From Pseudomonas sp. IB20 (lineage in GTDB: Bacteria; Pseudomonadota; Gammaproteobacteria; Pseudomonadales; Pseudomonadaceae): a DNA stretch of 64,000 nt. Position 1 is the stretch's first letter; every line of letters begins with the position of its first letter. Under the pieces are notes generated by a model. The model worked only from the letters and a program-made list of their open reading frames with translations. It was not told where the DNA came from and searched no databases. This document shows positions 38,053-47,110 of the stretch, piece after piece. The translations under genes were made by a program, and so were the position numbers. The DNA lies in the NCBI RefSeq assembly GCF_009707325.1, contig NZ_CP046103.1, positions 3,864,886 through 3,928,885 on the forward strand, given 5' to 3'.

Positions 38053-40947
38053 ATGCAAACCGACACAACTCGCGAGAACCCGCAAGGCTCCGTGCCGCAG
38101 GCCGCTGATTCGAACCTGGATCTGTCCGCCACCGCACCGGGCCAACTGCGCGTGATCAAGCGTAACGGCACTGTCGTTCCTTACACCGATGACAAAATCA
38201 CCGTCGCCATCACCAAAGCGTTTCTTGCAGTTGAAGGCGGCACCGCTGCTGCCTCGTCGCGCATCCACGACACCGTTGCCCGCCTGACTGAACAAGTCAG
38301 CGCAACCTTCAAGCGTCGCATGCCATCGGGCGGCACCATCCACATCGAAGAAATCCAGGACCAGGTTGAACTGGCCCTGATGCGTGCCGGCGAGCAGAAA
38401 GTAGCCCGCGACTACGTGATCTACCGTGACGCCCGTTCCAAAGAACGCGCCGTGCGCTCCCCGGCCGAAGAAGCTGCCGTACAAGCTCACCCGTCGATCC
38501 GCATCACCCTGGCTGACGGTACATTTGCACCGCTGGACCTGGGCCGCCTGAACACCATCATCACCGAGGCCTGCGAAGGCCTGGAAGAAGTTGACGGTGA
38601 CCTGATTCAGCGCGAAACCCTGAAGAACCTGTACGACGGCGTGGCCCTGACCGACGTCAACACCGCCCTGGTGATGACCGCCCGTACCCTGGTTGAACGT
38701 GAGCCGAACTACTCGTTCGTGACCGCGCGCCTGCTGATGGACACCCTGCGTGCCGAAGGCCTGGGCTTCCTGGGCGTGGCCGACAGCGCCACTCACCACG
38801 AAATGGCCGACCTGTACGCCAAGGCCCTGCCTGCCTACATCGCCAAGGGTATCGAATTCGAATTGCTGAACCCGATCCTGGCCACTTTCGACCTGGAAAA
38901 ACTCGGTAAAGCGATCAACCACGAGCGCGACCAGCAGTTCACCTACCTGGGCCTGCAAACCCTGTACGACCGTTACTTCATCCACAAGGACGGTATCCGC
39001 TTCGAACTGCCGCAAGTGTTCTTCATGCGTGTGGCCATGGGCCTGGCGATCGAAGAGAAGAACAAAGAAGACCGCGCCATCGAGTTCTACAACCTGTTGT
39101 CGTCCTTCGACTACATGTCGTCGACCCCGACCCTGTTCAACGCCGGCACCCTGCGTCCACAGCTGTCGAGCTGCTACCTGACCACCGTGCCGGATGACCT
39201 GTCGGGCATCTACCACGCGATCCACGACAACGCCATGTTGTCCAAATTCGCCGGCGGCCTGGGTAACGACTGGACCCCGGTGCGTGCACTGGGTTCGTAC
39301 ATCAAGGGCACCAACGGCAAGTCCCAGGGCGTTGTACCGTTCCTGAAAGTCGTCAACGACACCGCCGTTGCGGTTAACCAGGGTGGCAAGCGTAAAGGCG
39401 CTGTGTGTGCCTACCTGGAAACCTGGCACATGGACATTGAAGAGTTCATCGAGCTGCGCAAGAACACCGGTGATGATCGTCGTCGTACCCACGACATGAA
39501 CACCGCCAACTGGATCCCTGACCTGTTCATGAAGCGCGTCTTCGATGACGGCCCGTGGACCCTGTTCTCGCCATCCGAAGTGCCAGACCTGCACGACCTG
39601 ACCGGCAAGGCCTTCGAAGAGCGTTACGAGTACTACGAAGCGCTGTCCCAGTACCCGGGCAAGATCAAGCTGTTCAAGACCATCCAGGCCAAAGACCTGT
39701 GGCGCAAAATGCTGTCCATGCTGTTCGAAACCGGCCACCCATGGTTGACCTTCAAAGACCCGTGCAACCTGCGTAGCCCGCAGCAGCACGTCGGCGTGGT
39801 CCACAGCTCGAACCTGTGCACCGAGATCACCTTGAACACCAACAAGGACGAGATCGCCGTTTGCAACCTGGGCTCGATCAACCTGCCGAACCACATCGTC
39901 AACGGCAAGTTGGACACCGTGAAGCTTGCACGCACCGTGAACACCGCCGTTCGCATGCTCGATAACGTTATCGACATCAACTACTACTCGGTACCACAGG
40001 CGCAGAACTCCAACTTCAAGCACCGTCCGGTTGGCTTGGGCATCATGGGCTTCCAGGACGCTTTGTACCTGCAGCACATTCCTTACGGTTCGGATGCTGC
40101 GGTCGAGTTCGCCGACAAGTCCATGGAAGCGGTCAGCTACTACGCGATCCAGGCTTCCTGCGACCTGGCCGACGAGCGCGGTGCCTACGAGACGTTCCAG
40201 GGTTCACTGTGGTCCAAAGGCATCCTGCCGCTGGATTCGCAACAGATCCTGATCGAGCAACGTGGCCAGAAGTACATCGACGTTGACCTGAACGAATCCC
40301 TGGACTGGGCGCCGGTACGTGCCCGTGTGCAGAAAGGCATTCGTAACTCCAACATCATGGCCATCGCACCGACCGCGACCATCGCCAACATTACCGGCGT
40401 ATCGCAGTCGATCGAACCGACCTACCAGAACCTGTATGTGAAATCGAACCTGTCGGGCGAATTCACCGTGATCAACCCGTACCTGGTTCGCGACCTGAAA
40501 GCCCGCGGCCTGTGGGACTCGGTCATGATCAACGACCTGAAGTACTACGACGGTTCGGTGCAACAGATCGAGCGCATCCCGCAAGAACTCAAAGAGCTCT
40601 ACGCAACTGCCTTCGAAGTGGACACCAAGTGGATCGTTGACGCCGCCAGCCGTCGTCAGAAGTGGATCGACCAGGCTCAGTCGCTGAACCTGTACATCGC
40701 CGGCGCTTCGGGCAAGAAGCTCGACGTGACCTACCGCATGGCGTGGTACCGTGGCCTGAAAACCACTTACTACCTCCGTGCCCTGGCCGCGACCAGCACC
40801 GAGAAGTCGACCATCAACACCGGTAAGCTGAACGCAGTGTCCAGCGGCAACCACGGTGATGATTCGGTACTCGCAGCGCCAGCCGGCCCGGCACCTGTGC
40901 CAAAGGCCTGCGCGATTGATGAGCCGGATTGCGAAGCTTGCCAATAA
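38053..40947 (+). CDS. nrdA: Class Ia ribonucleotide reductase, alpha subunit
   Basis: A 964-residue catalytic subunit that makes deoxynucleotides. Two ATP-cone domains at the N terminus (about 35-130 and 140-230; the second probably degenerate) give the dATP activity switch seen in Pseudomonas NrdA. Active-site cysteines are found in LSSCYL, SSNLCTEI and EIAVCNLGS; the C-terminal CEAC pair serves for re-reduction by thioredoxin. The start MQTDTTREN has GGAGA upstream. The partner nrdB is not downstream, where a terminator follows. Confidence 0.96.
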   Translation: MQTDTTRENPQGSVPQAADSNLDLSATAPGQLRVIKRNGTVVPYTDDKITVAITKAFLAVEGGTAAASSRIHDTVARLTEQVSATFKRRMPSGGTIHIEEIQDQVELALMRAGEQKVARDYVIYRDARSKERAVRSPAEEAAVQAHPSIRITLADGTFAPLDLGRLNTIITEACEGLEEVDGDLIQRETLKNLYDGVALTDVNTALVMTARTLVEREPNYSFVTARLLMDTLRAEGLGFLGVADSATHHEMADLYAKALPAYIAKGIEFELLNPILATFDLEKLGKAINHERDQQFTYLGLQTLYDRYFIHKDGIRFELPQVFFMRVAMGLAIEEKNKEDRAIEFYNLLSSFDYMSSTPTLFNAGTLRPQLSSCYLTTVPDDLSGIYHAIHDNAMLSKFAGGLGNDWTPVRALGSYIKGTNGKSQGVVPFLKVVNDTAVAVNQGGKRKGAVCAYLETWHMDIEEFIELRKNTGDDRRRTHDMNTANWIPDLFMKRVFDDGPWTLFSPSEVPDLHDLTGKAFEERYEYYEALSQYPGKIKLFKTIQAKDLWRKMLSMLFETGHPWLTFKDPCNLRSPQQHVGVVHSSNLCTEITLNTNKDEIAVCNLGSINLPNHIVNGKLDTVKLARTVNTAVRMLDNVIDINYYSVPQAQNSNFKHRPVGLGIMGFQDALYLQHIPYGSDAAVEFADKSMEAVSYYAIQASCDLADERGAYETFQGSLWSKGILPLDSQQILIEQRGQKYIDVDLNESLDWAPVRARVQKGIRNSNIMAIAPTATIANITGVSQSIEPTYQNLYVKSNLSGEFTVINPYLVRDLKARGLWDSVMINDLKYYDGSVQQIERIPQELKELYATAFEVDTKWIVDAASRRQKWIDQAQSLNLYIAGASGKKLDVTYRMAWYRGLKTTYYLRALAATSTEKSTINTGKLNAVSSGNHGDDSVLAAPAGPAPVPKACAIDEPDCEACQ

Positions 40948-40981
40948 GCTGAGCCAATCCAGGGCTTGAACGCCCTGGATT

Positions 40982-41029
40982 GAAAAAGCCCGATAGACCC
41001 TGATTGCATGGGGCTTATCGGGCTTTTTC
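40982..41029 (+). terminator. nrdA terminator
   Basis: AAAAAGCCCGATA and TATCGGGCTTTTT around a 20-base loop, 35 bases after nrdA. Confidence 0.88.
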
Positions 41030-41040
41030 GTTTCTCGCCC

Positions 41041-41352
41041 CTAGAGGAACGCGTACGCAATACCCTGCTTCGGCGCGCCACCTCGTCTTCCCCACAACTC
41101 CACTCGCCCATCGATGACCGCCATCGAGTGGCGATCATAGGCCACGACACCGAGCTTACCGCTCGCCAGCCGCGTCGAAACCACGCGCTCCACGCGCGCT
41201 TCCCTCCCACAGTGCATAGCCCGCCATTTACTTACCCCTATAGTCGCTGGACGACGTTCGTCCGTTGGCTCATAAGTGGCGAAATTGGCGTTACGCGTTC
41301 CCGCATCGGGGTAAGGTGAAACAAGCAGTAAATGACTAAGTAGCGCACACAA
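41041..41352 (-). CDS. Doubtful small reading frame
   Basis: An open frame of 103 codons on the minus strand between the nrdA and flgE terminators. It has no clear ribosome-binding site and begins inside the flgE terminator; an internal start at MHCGREARVERV would give about 58 residues. The ending RRGGAPKQGIAYAFL looks protein-like but I do not recognise it. It could be a remnant or noise. Nothing else is visible in 41030-41343. Confidence 0.25.
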   Translation of the reverse strand: MCALLSHLLLVSPYPDAGTRNANFATYEPTDERRPATIGVSKWRAMHCGREARVERVVSTRLASGKLGVVAYDRHSMAVIDGRVELWGRRGGAPKQGIAYAFL

Positions 41353-41391
41353 AAAAGGCCCCTCGATCGAGGGGCCTTTTTTGTGTGCGCT
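41344..41391. terminator. flgE terminator (bidirectional)
   Basis: A perfect palindrome: GCACACAAAAAAGGCCCCTC and its reverse around GATC. It ends the flgBCDE transcript and insulates it from nrdA. Confidence 0.9.
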
Positions 41392-41409
41392 GGTACTTGA
41401 GCGACGATA

Positions 41410-42726
41410 TCAGGTCATCTGAATGATGGTCTGCATGATGGTGCTCTGGGTGGAGATGGTCTTGGCGTTCGCCTGGTAGTTGCTCTGGGCCTTGATCAGG
41501 TCCACCAGCTCGCTGGTCAGGTTGACGTTGGAGTTCTCCAGGGAGTTGGCCACGATCGAACCCAGGGTACCGGATTGCGGGGAATCGTAACCCGGCTGGC
41601 CCGACGCGAAAGTCTCTCTCCAGGTAGTGCCGCCGGCTGGCTGCAAGCCCTGCTCGTTGTTAAAGCTGGCCAGGGAGATCTGGCCGATAGCCTTGCTCTG
41701 CTGGTTACTGAAGGTGGCGAACAGCACACCGCTGCCATCGATCTTCAGGCCGGTGATCTGGCCGGTGGCGTAGCCATCGGTAACCGGTGGGTTACGGTAG
41801 CTGGCCGAGTTGTACTGGGTGACGGTGCCCATGTTAATGGCGATGCCGTCTTTGTTCGCCGTCGCATCGTTAGCCTTCCATACGCCATCGGTCACCGTGC
41901 CAGGCACCCAATCCTTGATGGTCAAGGTGTTACCGGCAACCCCCCCGGTCACGATGCTCTTGAGATTACCGGCACCATCGAAGCTCAAGGTCGACGGCAC
42001 AGGCGCCGTCACGCCAGCACCAGTACCGGTAGGGGCCGAACCATCAGGATTGCGGCCATCGATCAAGGTGTAGGCCTGCCACTGGTTGGCATCGGTTTTC
42101 ACCAGGTACTGCACCATCGGGTGTGCGTTGCCCTGGGAATCGTACAATGTGGTGCTGTATTGCGTGGTGAAGGTCTCGGACTTGGTTGGATCAAACGGGT
42201 TCTTGGTCTGATCGATCACCGGCGACGAGGAGTTCAGGTTACTGCTGGAGTCCACCTTGGTGGAGGCCTTCGGTGGCAGGTTCGACAGGTTCAGTTGCAG
42301 GTCGACCAGGCCGCCCTTAGTGATCTTGCCATTCTCATCCGCGGCATAACCCTGCAGACGCGAGGTGCCGGTGTTGTTGGTGATATAGCCGTCTTTGTCA
42401 GCACGGAAAGCACCACTGCGGGTGTATTCCAGCGAACCGTCGCTGCCCTTCTGTACGAAGAAGCCGCCACCCTGGATCGCCATGTCCAGAATACCGCCAC
42501 TGCCGTTAACGTCGCCCTGGGTGAACTGCTGAGACACCGCCGCCAGGTTCACACCATTGCCGATGCTGTTCTGGCCGGTGCCCAGCTTGGAGGCCGCGTA
42601 AATGTCCGCGAATTCCGCACGGGACGACTTGAAGCCAGTGGTCGCAACGTTGGCGATGTTGTTGCCGGTCACGTCCAGTTGTTTGTTGGCCGCATAGAGG
42701 CCGCTAAGGCCGATATTAAAAGACAT
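41410..42726 (-). CDS. flgE: Flagellar hook protein
   Basis: A 438-residue axial protein that polymerises into the hook. The N-terminal rod-type motif (GLSGLYAANKQLDVTGNNIANVAT, split here at residues 7-30) and the C-terminal coil region (NSLENSNVNLTSELVDLIKAQ onward) are typical. Last gene of flgB-flgC-flgD-flgE; 31 bases downstream of flgD. Confidence 0.96.
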   Translation of the reverse strand: MSFNIGLSGLYAANKQLDVTGNNIANVATTGFKSSRAEFADIYAASKLGTGQNSIGNGVNLAAVSQQFTQGDVNGSGGILDMAIQGGGFFVQKGSDGSLEYTRSGAFRADKDGYITNNTGTSRLQGYAADENGKITKGGLVDLQLNLSNLPPKASTKVDSSSNLNSSSPVIDQTKNPFDPTKSETFTTQYSTTLYDSQGNAHPMVQYLVKTDANQWQAYTLIDGRNPDGSAPTGTGAGVTAPVPSTLSFDGAGNLKSIVTGGVAGNTLTIKDWVPGTVTDGVWKANDATANKDGIAINMGTVTQYNSASYRNPPVTDGYATGQITGLKIDGSGVLFATFSNQQSKAIGQISLASFNNEQGLQPAGGTTWRETFASGQPGYDSPQSGTLGSIVANSLENSNVNLTSELVDLIKAQSNYQANAKTISTQSTIMQTIIQMT

Positions 42727-42757
42727 GTTTCTCTCCCTCTGCCGTATTTAGCCGGCT

Positions 42758-43483
42758 CTATGTACCGATAGTCTGAATTTGCGACAGCTTGACGCTGCCC
42801 ATGCCGCCAGCAAGGTTGAGCAGCATTTCGCCGCCGGTCTTGCTCAAAGTCACGCTGGTTACCGTGGCTGGCAGCGAAGTAGCGAGGGCAACCGAGTCGC
42901 CCTTGTCGCTCTTGGTGGTGGCATTGAAGGTGTAAGTGCCAGCAGGCGCGACCTCACCTTTGTCGTTCTTGCCATCCCAGATAAAGCTGGCATCGCCGGC
43001 ACTCTGCGCACCCATGTCGAGGGTGCGTACCACGTTGCCGTCCTTGTCGGTGATCTTCACGGAGACGTTGCCCGTCGCCGCCGTCACCGCCACTGAGCCG
43101 GTCATGCTCTTGCTGGTATCAACCATGGCCTTGTCGGTCTGGGTGATGATCGAACGCCCCACCAGCGACGACGCTTGCAGCGCTTGCGACGAACTGAAGT
43201 TGCTGGAGATCGCATTCACCGAGTCGTTCAGGGTGTTGATGCCTTCCAGGCTGCTGAACTGTGCCAGTTGCGCCACGAACGCACCGTTGTCCTGAGGCGA
43301 CAGCGGGTTCTGGTTTTTGAGCTGGGTCACCAGCAGTTGCAGGAATGCGTCCTTGCCGAGCGACTGGTTACCCGTCGCGGCCTTGGAAGCAGCACCGACA
43401 CCGCTGTTGTCCGTCGCAGTCTTGACCTTGGCGTTAAAAAGGTTCTGGACTGCCGTGTTGTTAGTGGTATCAACGATGGCCAT
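42758..43483 (-). CDS. flgD: Flagellar hook assembly scaffold
   Basis: A 241-residue hook-cap protein required for FlgE assembly. The conserved LGKDAFLQLLVTQLKNQNPL opening (residues about 43-62) and a C-terminal FlgD Ig-like/tudor region (TFNATTKSDKGD) are present. It lies 16 bases after flgC. Confidence 0.95.
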   Translation of the reverse strand: MAIVDTTNNTAVQNLFNAKVKTATDNSGVGAASKAATGNQSLGKDAFLQLLVTQLKNQNPLSPQDNGAFVAQLAQFSSLEGINTLNDSVNAISSNFSSSQALQASSLVGRSIITQTDKAMVDTSKSMTGSVAVTAATGNVSVKITDKDGNVVRTLDMGAQSAGDASFIWDGKNDKGEVAPAGTYTFNATTKSDKGDSVALATSLPATVTSVTLSKTGGEMLLNLAGGMGSVKLSQIQTIGT

Positions 43484-43499
43484 TATTTGGCGCCCCTTA

Positions 43500-43943
43500 T
43501 CACTGACCCAGGGTCAGGACCTTCTGCATCATGGTTTTGGCGGTGTTCATCATTTCCGCGTTGGTCTGGAACGAGCGGCTGGCGGAAATCATGTCGGCCA
43601 TTTCCTCGACCACGTTGACGTTGGGGTAGTAGACATAACCCTTTTCGTTCGCGGCGGGATGGTTAGGCTCATAACGGGCTTCCAGGTTGCTCTGGTCTTC
43701 GACCACACCAAGCACCTGCACGCCTTGGCCCGCCGCATCCTGGTTCTGGAACAGTGAATCGCTACCGCCGCTCTGGCCACCCTGGAACATGGTGGCAAAC
43801 ACCGGGTGACGGGCGCGGTAGGTCTGGTCAATGCTCGAAGACACGGTCTCGGCGTTGGCGATGTTACTGGCGACGGTGTTCAGGCGCGTGGTCTGCGCGC
43901 TCATGCCACTGCCGGCAATATTGAAAACACTGGCTAAAGACAT
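43500..43943 (-). CDS. flgC: Flagellar proximal rod protein FlgC
   Basis: A 147-residue rod protein beginning MSLASVFNIAGSGMSAQ, with the rod motif (TVASNIANAET) and the conserved NVNVVEEMADMISASRSFQTN segment near the C terminus. Three bases separate it from flgB. Confidence 0.96.
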   Translation of the reverse strand: MSLASVFNIAGSGMSAQTTRLNTVASNIANAETVSSSIDQTYRARHPVFATMFQGGQSGGSDSLFQNQDAAGQGVQVLGVVEDQSNLEARYEPNHPAANEKGYVYYPNVNVVEEMADMISASRSFQTNAEMMNTAKTMMQKVLTLGQ

Positions 43944-43946
43944 GGC

Positions 43947-44354
43947 TTACTCTCCACGCAGGGCTGACATCAGCCCTTTGAATTTACTGTTGAGCAGGGT
44001 GAAGCTGGCCTGGAAGTTCACCGAGTTCTCGGCGTAGGCCGATTGCTCCAGCTGGGCGTCGACGGTGTTCTGGTCGATCGATGGCTGCATCGGCGTGCGA
44101 TACAGCAGCGACTCGTCGCCACTGCTCAGGCCTTGCGCTTCGATATGACGGCTATTGGTCATATTCAAGGCGAAGGTGCCGTTCTTGTTCTTGTCCTGCT
44201 GTGCGGCGAGCACGGCGGAGAAGTCCAAGTCCCGAGCTTTGTAGTTCGGGGTATCGGCGTTGGCAATGTTGTTGGCCAGGACTTCAGCACGCTGGGCGCG
44301 GAAGCCCAGGGCTTGTTCGTGGATACCGAGCGCTTTATCGAAGCTGATGCTCAT
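43947..44354 (-). CDS. flgB: Flagellar proximal rod protein FlgB
   Basis: A 135-residue rod protein with ADTPNYKARDLDF and the C-terminal helix (NSVNFQASFTLLNSKFKGL). First gene of the flgBCDE operon; a sigma-54 promoter lies 45-59 bases upstream, consistent with RpoN/FleR-controlled class III expression in Pseudomonas. Confidence 0.95.
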   Translation of the reverse strand: MSISFDKALGIHEQALGFRAQRAEVLANNIANADTPNYKARDLDFSAVLAAQQDKNKNGTFALNMTNSRHIEAQGLSSGDESLLYRTPMQPSIDQNTVDAQLEQSAYAENSVNFQASFTLLNSKFKGLMSALRGE

Positions 44355-44398
44355 GGCGGAAACCTTTAGGCTGACCTGCTTTTCGTATCTGGGTTATA

Positions 44399-44413
44399 GC
44401 AAGGCGCATGCCA
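44399..44413 (-). promoter_or_regulatory. Sigma-54 promoter of flgBCDE
   Basis: Minus-strand TGGCATGCGCCTTGC matches the -24/-12 consensus except one base. Start site near 44388, leader about 33 bases. Confidence 0.78.
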
Positions 44414-44452
44414 ATTCCCTTAAGGCCCGTAATTCAAGGGGTTGCGGGATGT

Positions 44453-44536
44453 TTGCCAGCGGCAATGCCAGAAAAGCGGCAACGGTCTTCCGCGTGGCGC
44501 CAGTAAAGCGGCAATGGCGGTTGCCGCTTTACTGGC
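44453..44536. repeat. Strong hairpin with a related half copy
   Basis: GCCAGTAAAGCGGCAA (44499-44514) and its exact reverse (44521-44536) form 16-bp arms around a 6-base loop; a third, similar half (gccagaaaagcggcaacgg) begins at 44467. It differs from the REP family elsewhere in the window and has no T tract. Confidence 0.75.
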
Positions 44537-44672
44537 GGCGGCAACGGTGAGAGGCGAACGTCGAGGTTGTTGAGTGACCACTTGTCTGCACTGTCATTTC
44601 TGACAGTTGCGCTGTACGTCGCCTCGAATGCCTTATTAGCAGACGTCCCACCGTGCCTGGCAGAGGTTAAAA

Positions 44673-45136
44673 ATGTTGAACATTCCGCCTCCAAAATTTA
44701 ACGAACAAGATTCAGTGGTCCCCATCCCGAATCTGAACACCCTGCTTATTCTCGGCGACAGCGCCAAGTTGACGCTCGATTTCCCCGTCCAAGCCGGCGA
44801 CATGATCTATCTGACATTGAGCAGCAGCGTCCTCGGCGGCGAATCATTACCCGTCCCGTGCAGGTGACTGCAGGGCGCACGTATGATTTCAGCTTTGATG
44901 TGATTGGAGGCGGCCCAACCTCCGATGGTTCGAGCCTATATATGACGATGAACGGTCTGCGGATAAGCACCGTCAATGTCCAGAACATTACCCAAGCCTC
45001 GCCGCAAACCGGGCGAGCAACCTTCACCGCCTCCGCCTCCGACACAGCCGGGCGGCTAGGTATTTTCAATGAGGCGGTTCCCAGCGGTGTTCATCGTCTT
45101 TCCCTGGGAAATATCCGAATGACGCTCAGGCCCTGA
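44673..45136 (+). pseudogene. Frameshifted gene of unknown function
   Basis: Two frames together read as one protein of about 154 residues. The first (44673-44867) ends at TGA soon after SSSVLGGE; the continuation (open from upstream of 44840 to 45136) resumes as ITRPVQVTAGRTYDFSFDV and runs to MTLRP. A loss of one base at about 44835-44846 explains it; no slippery heptamer is visible. AGAGG precedes the start and a terminator follows. Repetitive beta-strand character suggests a secreted or binding domain; I do not recognise the family. Confidence 0.6.
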
Positions 45137-45173
45137 GTGACGACGACCAGGTGTCGTCAACACTTTGAGCGCA

Positions 45174-45213
45174 TAAAAAACGGGAGGCCTTTGCGGGCCT
45201 CCCGTTTTTTATG
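45174..45213. terminator. Bidirectional terminator after cheR
   Basis: AAAAAACGGGAGGCC and GGCCTCCCGTTTTTT around a short loop between cheR and the frameshifted gene. Confidence 0.88.
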
Positions 45214-45225
45214 CTCCAGCGCCGA

Positions 45226-46053
45226 TCACTTGGCTTGGTAAATGATACCGGGACTGCACTGCACCATTTGGTAATGATCCGGCAGACCATTCAGTGCTTC
45301 GGATGCACCGAGGAACAGGTAACCACCGCGCTTGAGCGTACCGTGGATACGCAACAGGATGTCTTTCTTCACTTCAGCCGAGAAGTAAATCAGTACGTTG
45401 CGGCAAAACACCATGTCGAACTTGCCCAGACTGGCATAGCTATCGAGCAGGTTGAACGAGCGAAACTCCACTCGGCTCTTGATCGGCGCCTTGACCGCCC
45501 AACGCCCGGCCCCTTTCGGGTCGAAGAAACGTTGCAGGCGTTCCGGTGACAAACCACGGCCCAGGGCCAGGCTGTCGTACTCGCCGGTCTTGCAGTTGGT
45601 GAGCATAGAGCCCGACAAGTCAGTGGCGACAATTTGCGCCCCAGCCTTCAGCTGGCCCATGTTGGTGCGCTCGAACTCGTCGATGGACATCGAGATCGAG
45701 TACGGTTCCTGCCCTGAGGAACAGGCGGCCGACCAAATGCGCAGGCGCTGGCCCGGGCTGGCCTTGATGGCTTCCGGCAGCACTTTGTTCTTGAGCACTT
45801 CGAAGGGGTAGGTGTCGCGAAACCACAGGGTTTCGTTGGTGGTCATGGCATCCACCACCATTTCCTTTAGCCCGCTGCGCGGCTGGCCCTGGATGCGCTG
45901 TACCAACTCACCCAGGGACTTGATGCCCTGCTGCTCCATCAGTTTGTTGAGACGACTGGATACCAGGTACTGCTTGTTTTCACCAAGCAATATGCCACAG
46001 GCTTTTTCCAGGAAGACCCGGAACTGTTCGAAATCCAAATTACCCGTAGACAC
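45226..46053 (-). CDS. cheR: Chemotaxis protein methyltransferase CheR
   Basis: A 275-residue enzyme that methylates glutamates of chemoreceptors with SAM. N-terminal helical domain (1-75), then the SAM domain with IWSAACSSGQEPYS, ATDLS and CRNVLIYF. It follows cheV by 44 bases, as PA3348-PA3349 in P. aeruginosa. Confidence 0.95.
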   Translation of the reverse strand: MSTGNLDFEQFRVFLEKACGILLGENKQYLVSSRLNKLMEQQGIKSLGELVQRIQGQPRSGLKEMVVDAMTTNETLWFRDTYPFEVLKNKVLPEAIKASPGQRLRIWSAACSSGQEPYSISMSIDEFERTNMGQLKAGAQIVATDLSGSMLTNCKTGEYDSLALGRGLSPERLQRFFDPKGAGRWAVKAPIKSRVEFRSFNLLDSYASLGKFDMVFCRNVLIYFSAEVKKDILLRIHGTLKRGGYLFLGASEALNGLPDHYQMVQCSPGIIYQAK

Positions 46054-46097
46054 TGATACCGCCTCTAAAATCGTAAGACCGCCAGGGAAAAAGCCCC

Positions 46098-47030
46098 TTA
46101 GCCATGATCTGCTGCCTTGATCCGGTCGACTACCCGGGATGCCAGGTCATCAGGGCGGAATTTGGCCAGAAAGTCATCAGCACCGACCTTCTTGACCATC
46201 GCCTGATTGAATACACCCGACAACGAAGTATGCAGGATGATATGCAACTTTTGCATGCGTGGATCGTTGCGAATCTCGGCCGTGAGCGTGTAGCCATCCA
46301 TTTCCGGCATCTCGATGTCGGAGATCATCATCAAGAATTCTTCTTCCGGCTTCTTGCCTTCATCCACCAGCTTACGCAGGTAATCCAAGGCCTGGCGACC
46401 ATCGTTGAGGGCCACCACTTCCACACCCACGGTTTGCAGGCAACGGCTCACCTGCTTGCGCGCGACCGAGGAGTCGTCCACGGTCAGCACGCGCAACGAG
46501 ATCGCCTTGTGCGCCGTCTCAGCGTCGACGACACCCACCGAAATGGATTCCGAGGTCGGCGCCACTTCGGCGAGGATTTTCTCCACGTCGATGATTTCGA
46601 CCAACTGGTTATCGACCCGCGTCACCGCCGTGAGGTAGTGATCGCGGCCGGTGCCCTTGGGCGGCGGATGGATCTCCTCCCAGTTCATGTTGACGATGCG
46701 TTCCACCGAGCGCACCAGGAAACCCTGGGTCTTGGTGTTGTATTCGGTAATGATCACGAACGGGCTCTGGCGGTCCTGCAAACCTGCAGAACCGGTGGCC
46801 AAGGCCAGATCAAGAATGGGGATGGTCGCACCACGGATGTTGGCCACGCCACATACCACCGGACTGGACTTGGGCATGATCGTCAGTTTGGGGCACTGCA
46901 GCACCTCCCGCACTTTAAACACATTAATGCCATACAGCTGCTTGCCATCGAGGCGGAACAGCAACAACTCCAGGCGATTCTGCCCTACCAGCTGTGTGCG
47001 CTGGTTTACTGAATCCATTACTCCTGCCAT
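46098..47030 (-). CDS. cheV: Chemotaxis coupling protein CheV
   Basis: A 310-residue fusion of a CheW-like coupling domain (about 15-160) and a receiver domain (about 175-305; phospho-acceptor Asp in MISDIEMPEMDG, Lys in FLAKF). It links receptors to CheA and may adapt the response. The start MAGVMDSVNQRTQ is chosen by family likeness over a frame 16 codons longer. Confidence 0.94.
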   Translation of the reverse strand: MAGVMDSVNQRTQLVGQNRLELLLFRLDGKQLYGINVFKVREVLQCPKLTIMPKSSPVVCGVANIRGATIPILDLALATGSAGLQDRQSPFVIITEYNTKTQGFLVRSVERIVNMNWEEIHPPPKGTGRDHYLTAVTRVDNQLVEIIDVEKILAEVAPTSESISVGVVDAETAHKAISLRVLTVDDSSVARKQVSRCLQTVGVEVVALNDGRQALDYLRKLVDEGKKPEEEFLMMISDIEMPEMDGYTLTAEIRNDPRMQKLHIILHTSLSGVFNQAMVKKVGADDFLAKFRPDDLASRVVDRIKAADHG

Positions 47031-47082
47031 GCCCAGACTCCTACGCCAAAACCTAGAGGTACGAAGCGTACCCAACACAAAA

Positions 47083-47097
47083 CGGCACGAGCTTTGC
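47083..47097 (+). promoter_or_regulatory. Sigma-54-like site before flgA
   Basis: CGGCACGAGCTTTGC keeps the essential GG and GC at correct spacing. Its predicted start site (about 47108) is only a few bases from the flgA ATG, so the transcript would be almost leaderless. Weak call. Confidence 0.35.
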
Positions 47098-47110
47098 TAT
47101 TTATTGATTT

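Noticed and set aside
37957..40077. A minus-strand open frame of 706 codons opposite nrdA
   Set aside because: Antisense shadow of nrdA caused by codon bias; composition is Val/Gln/His/Asp-rich with no domain.
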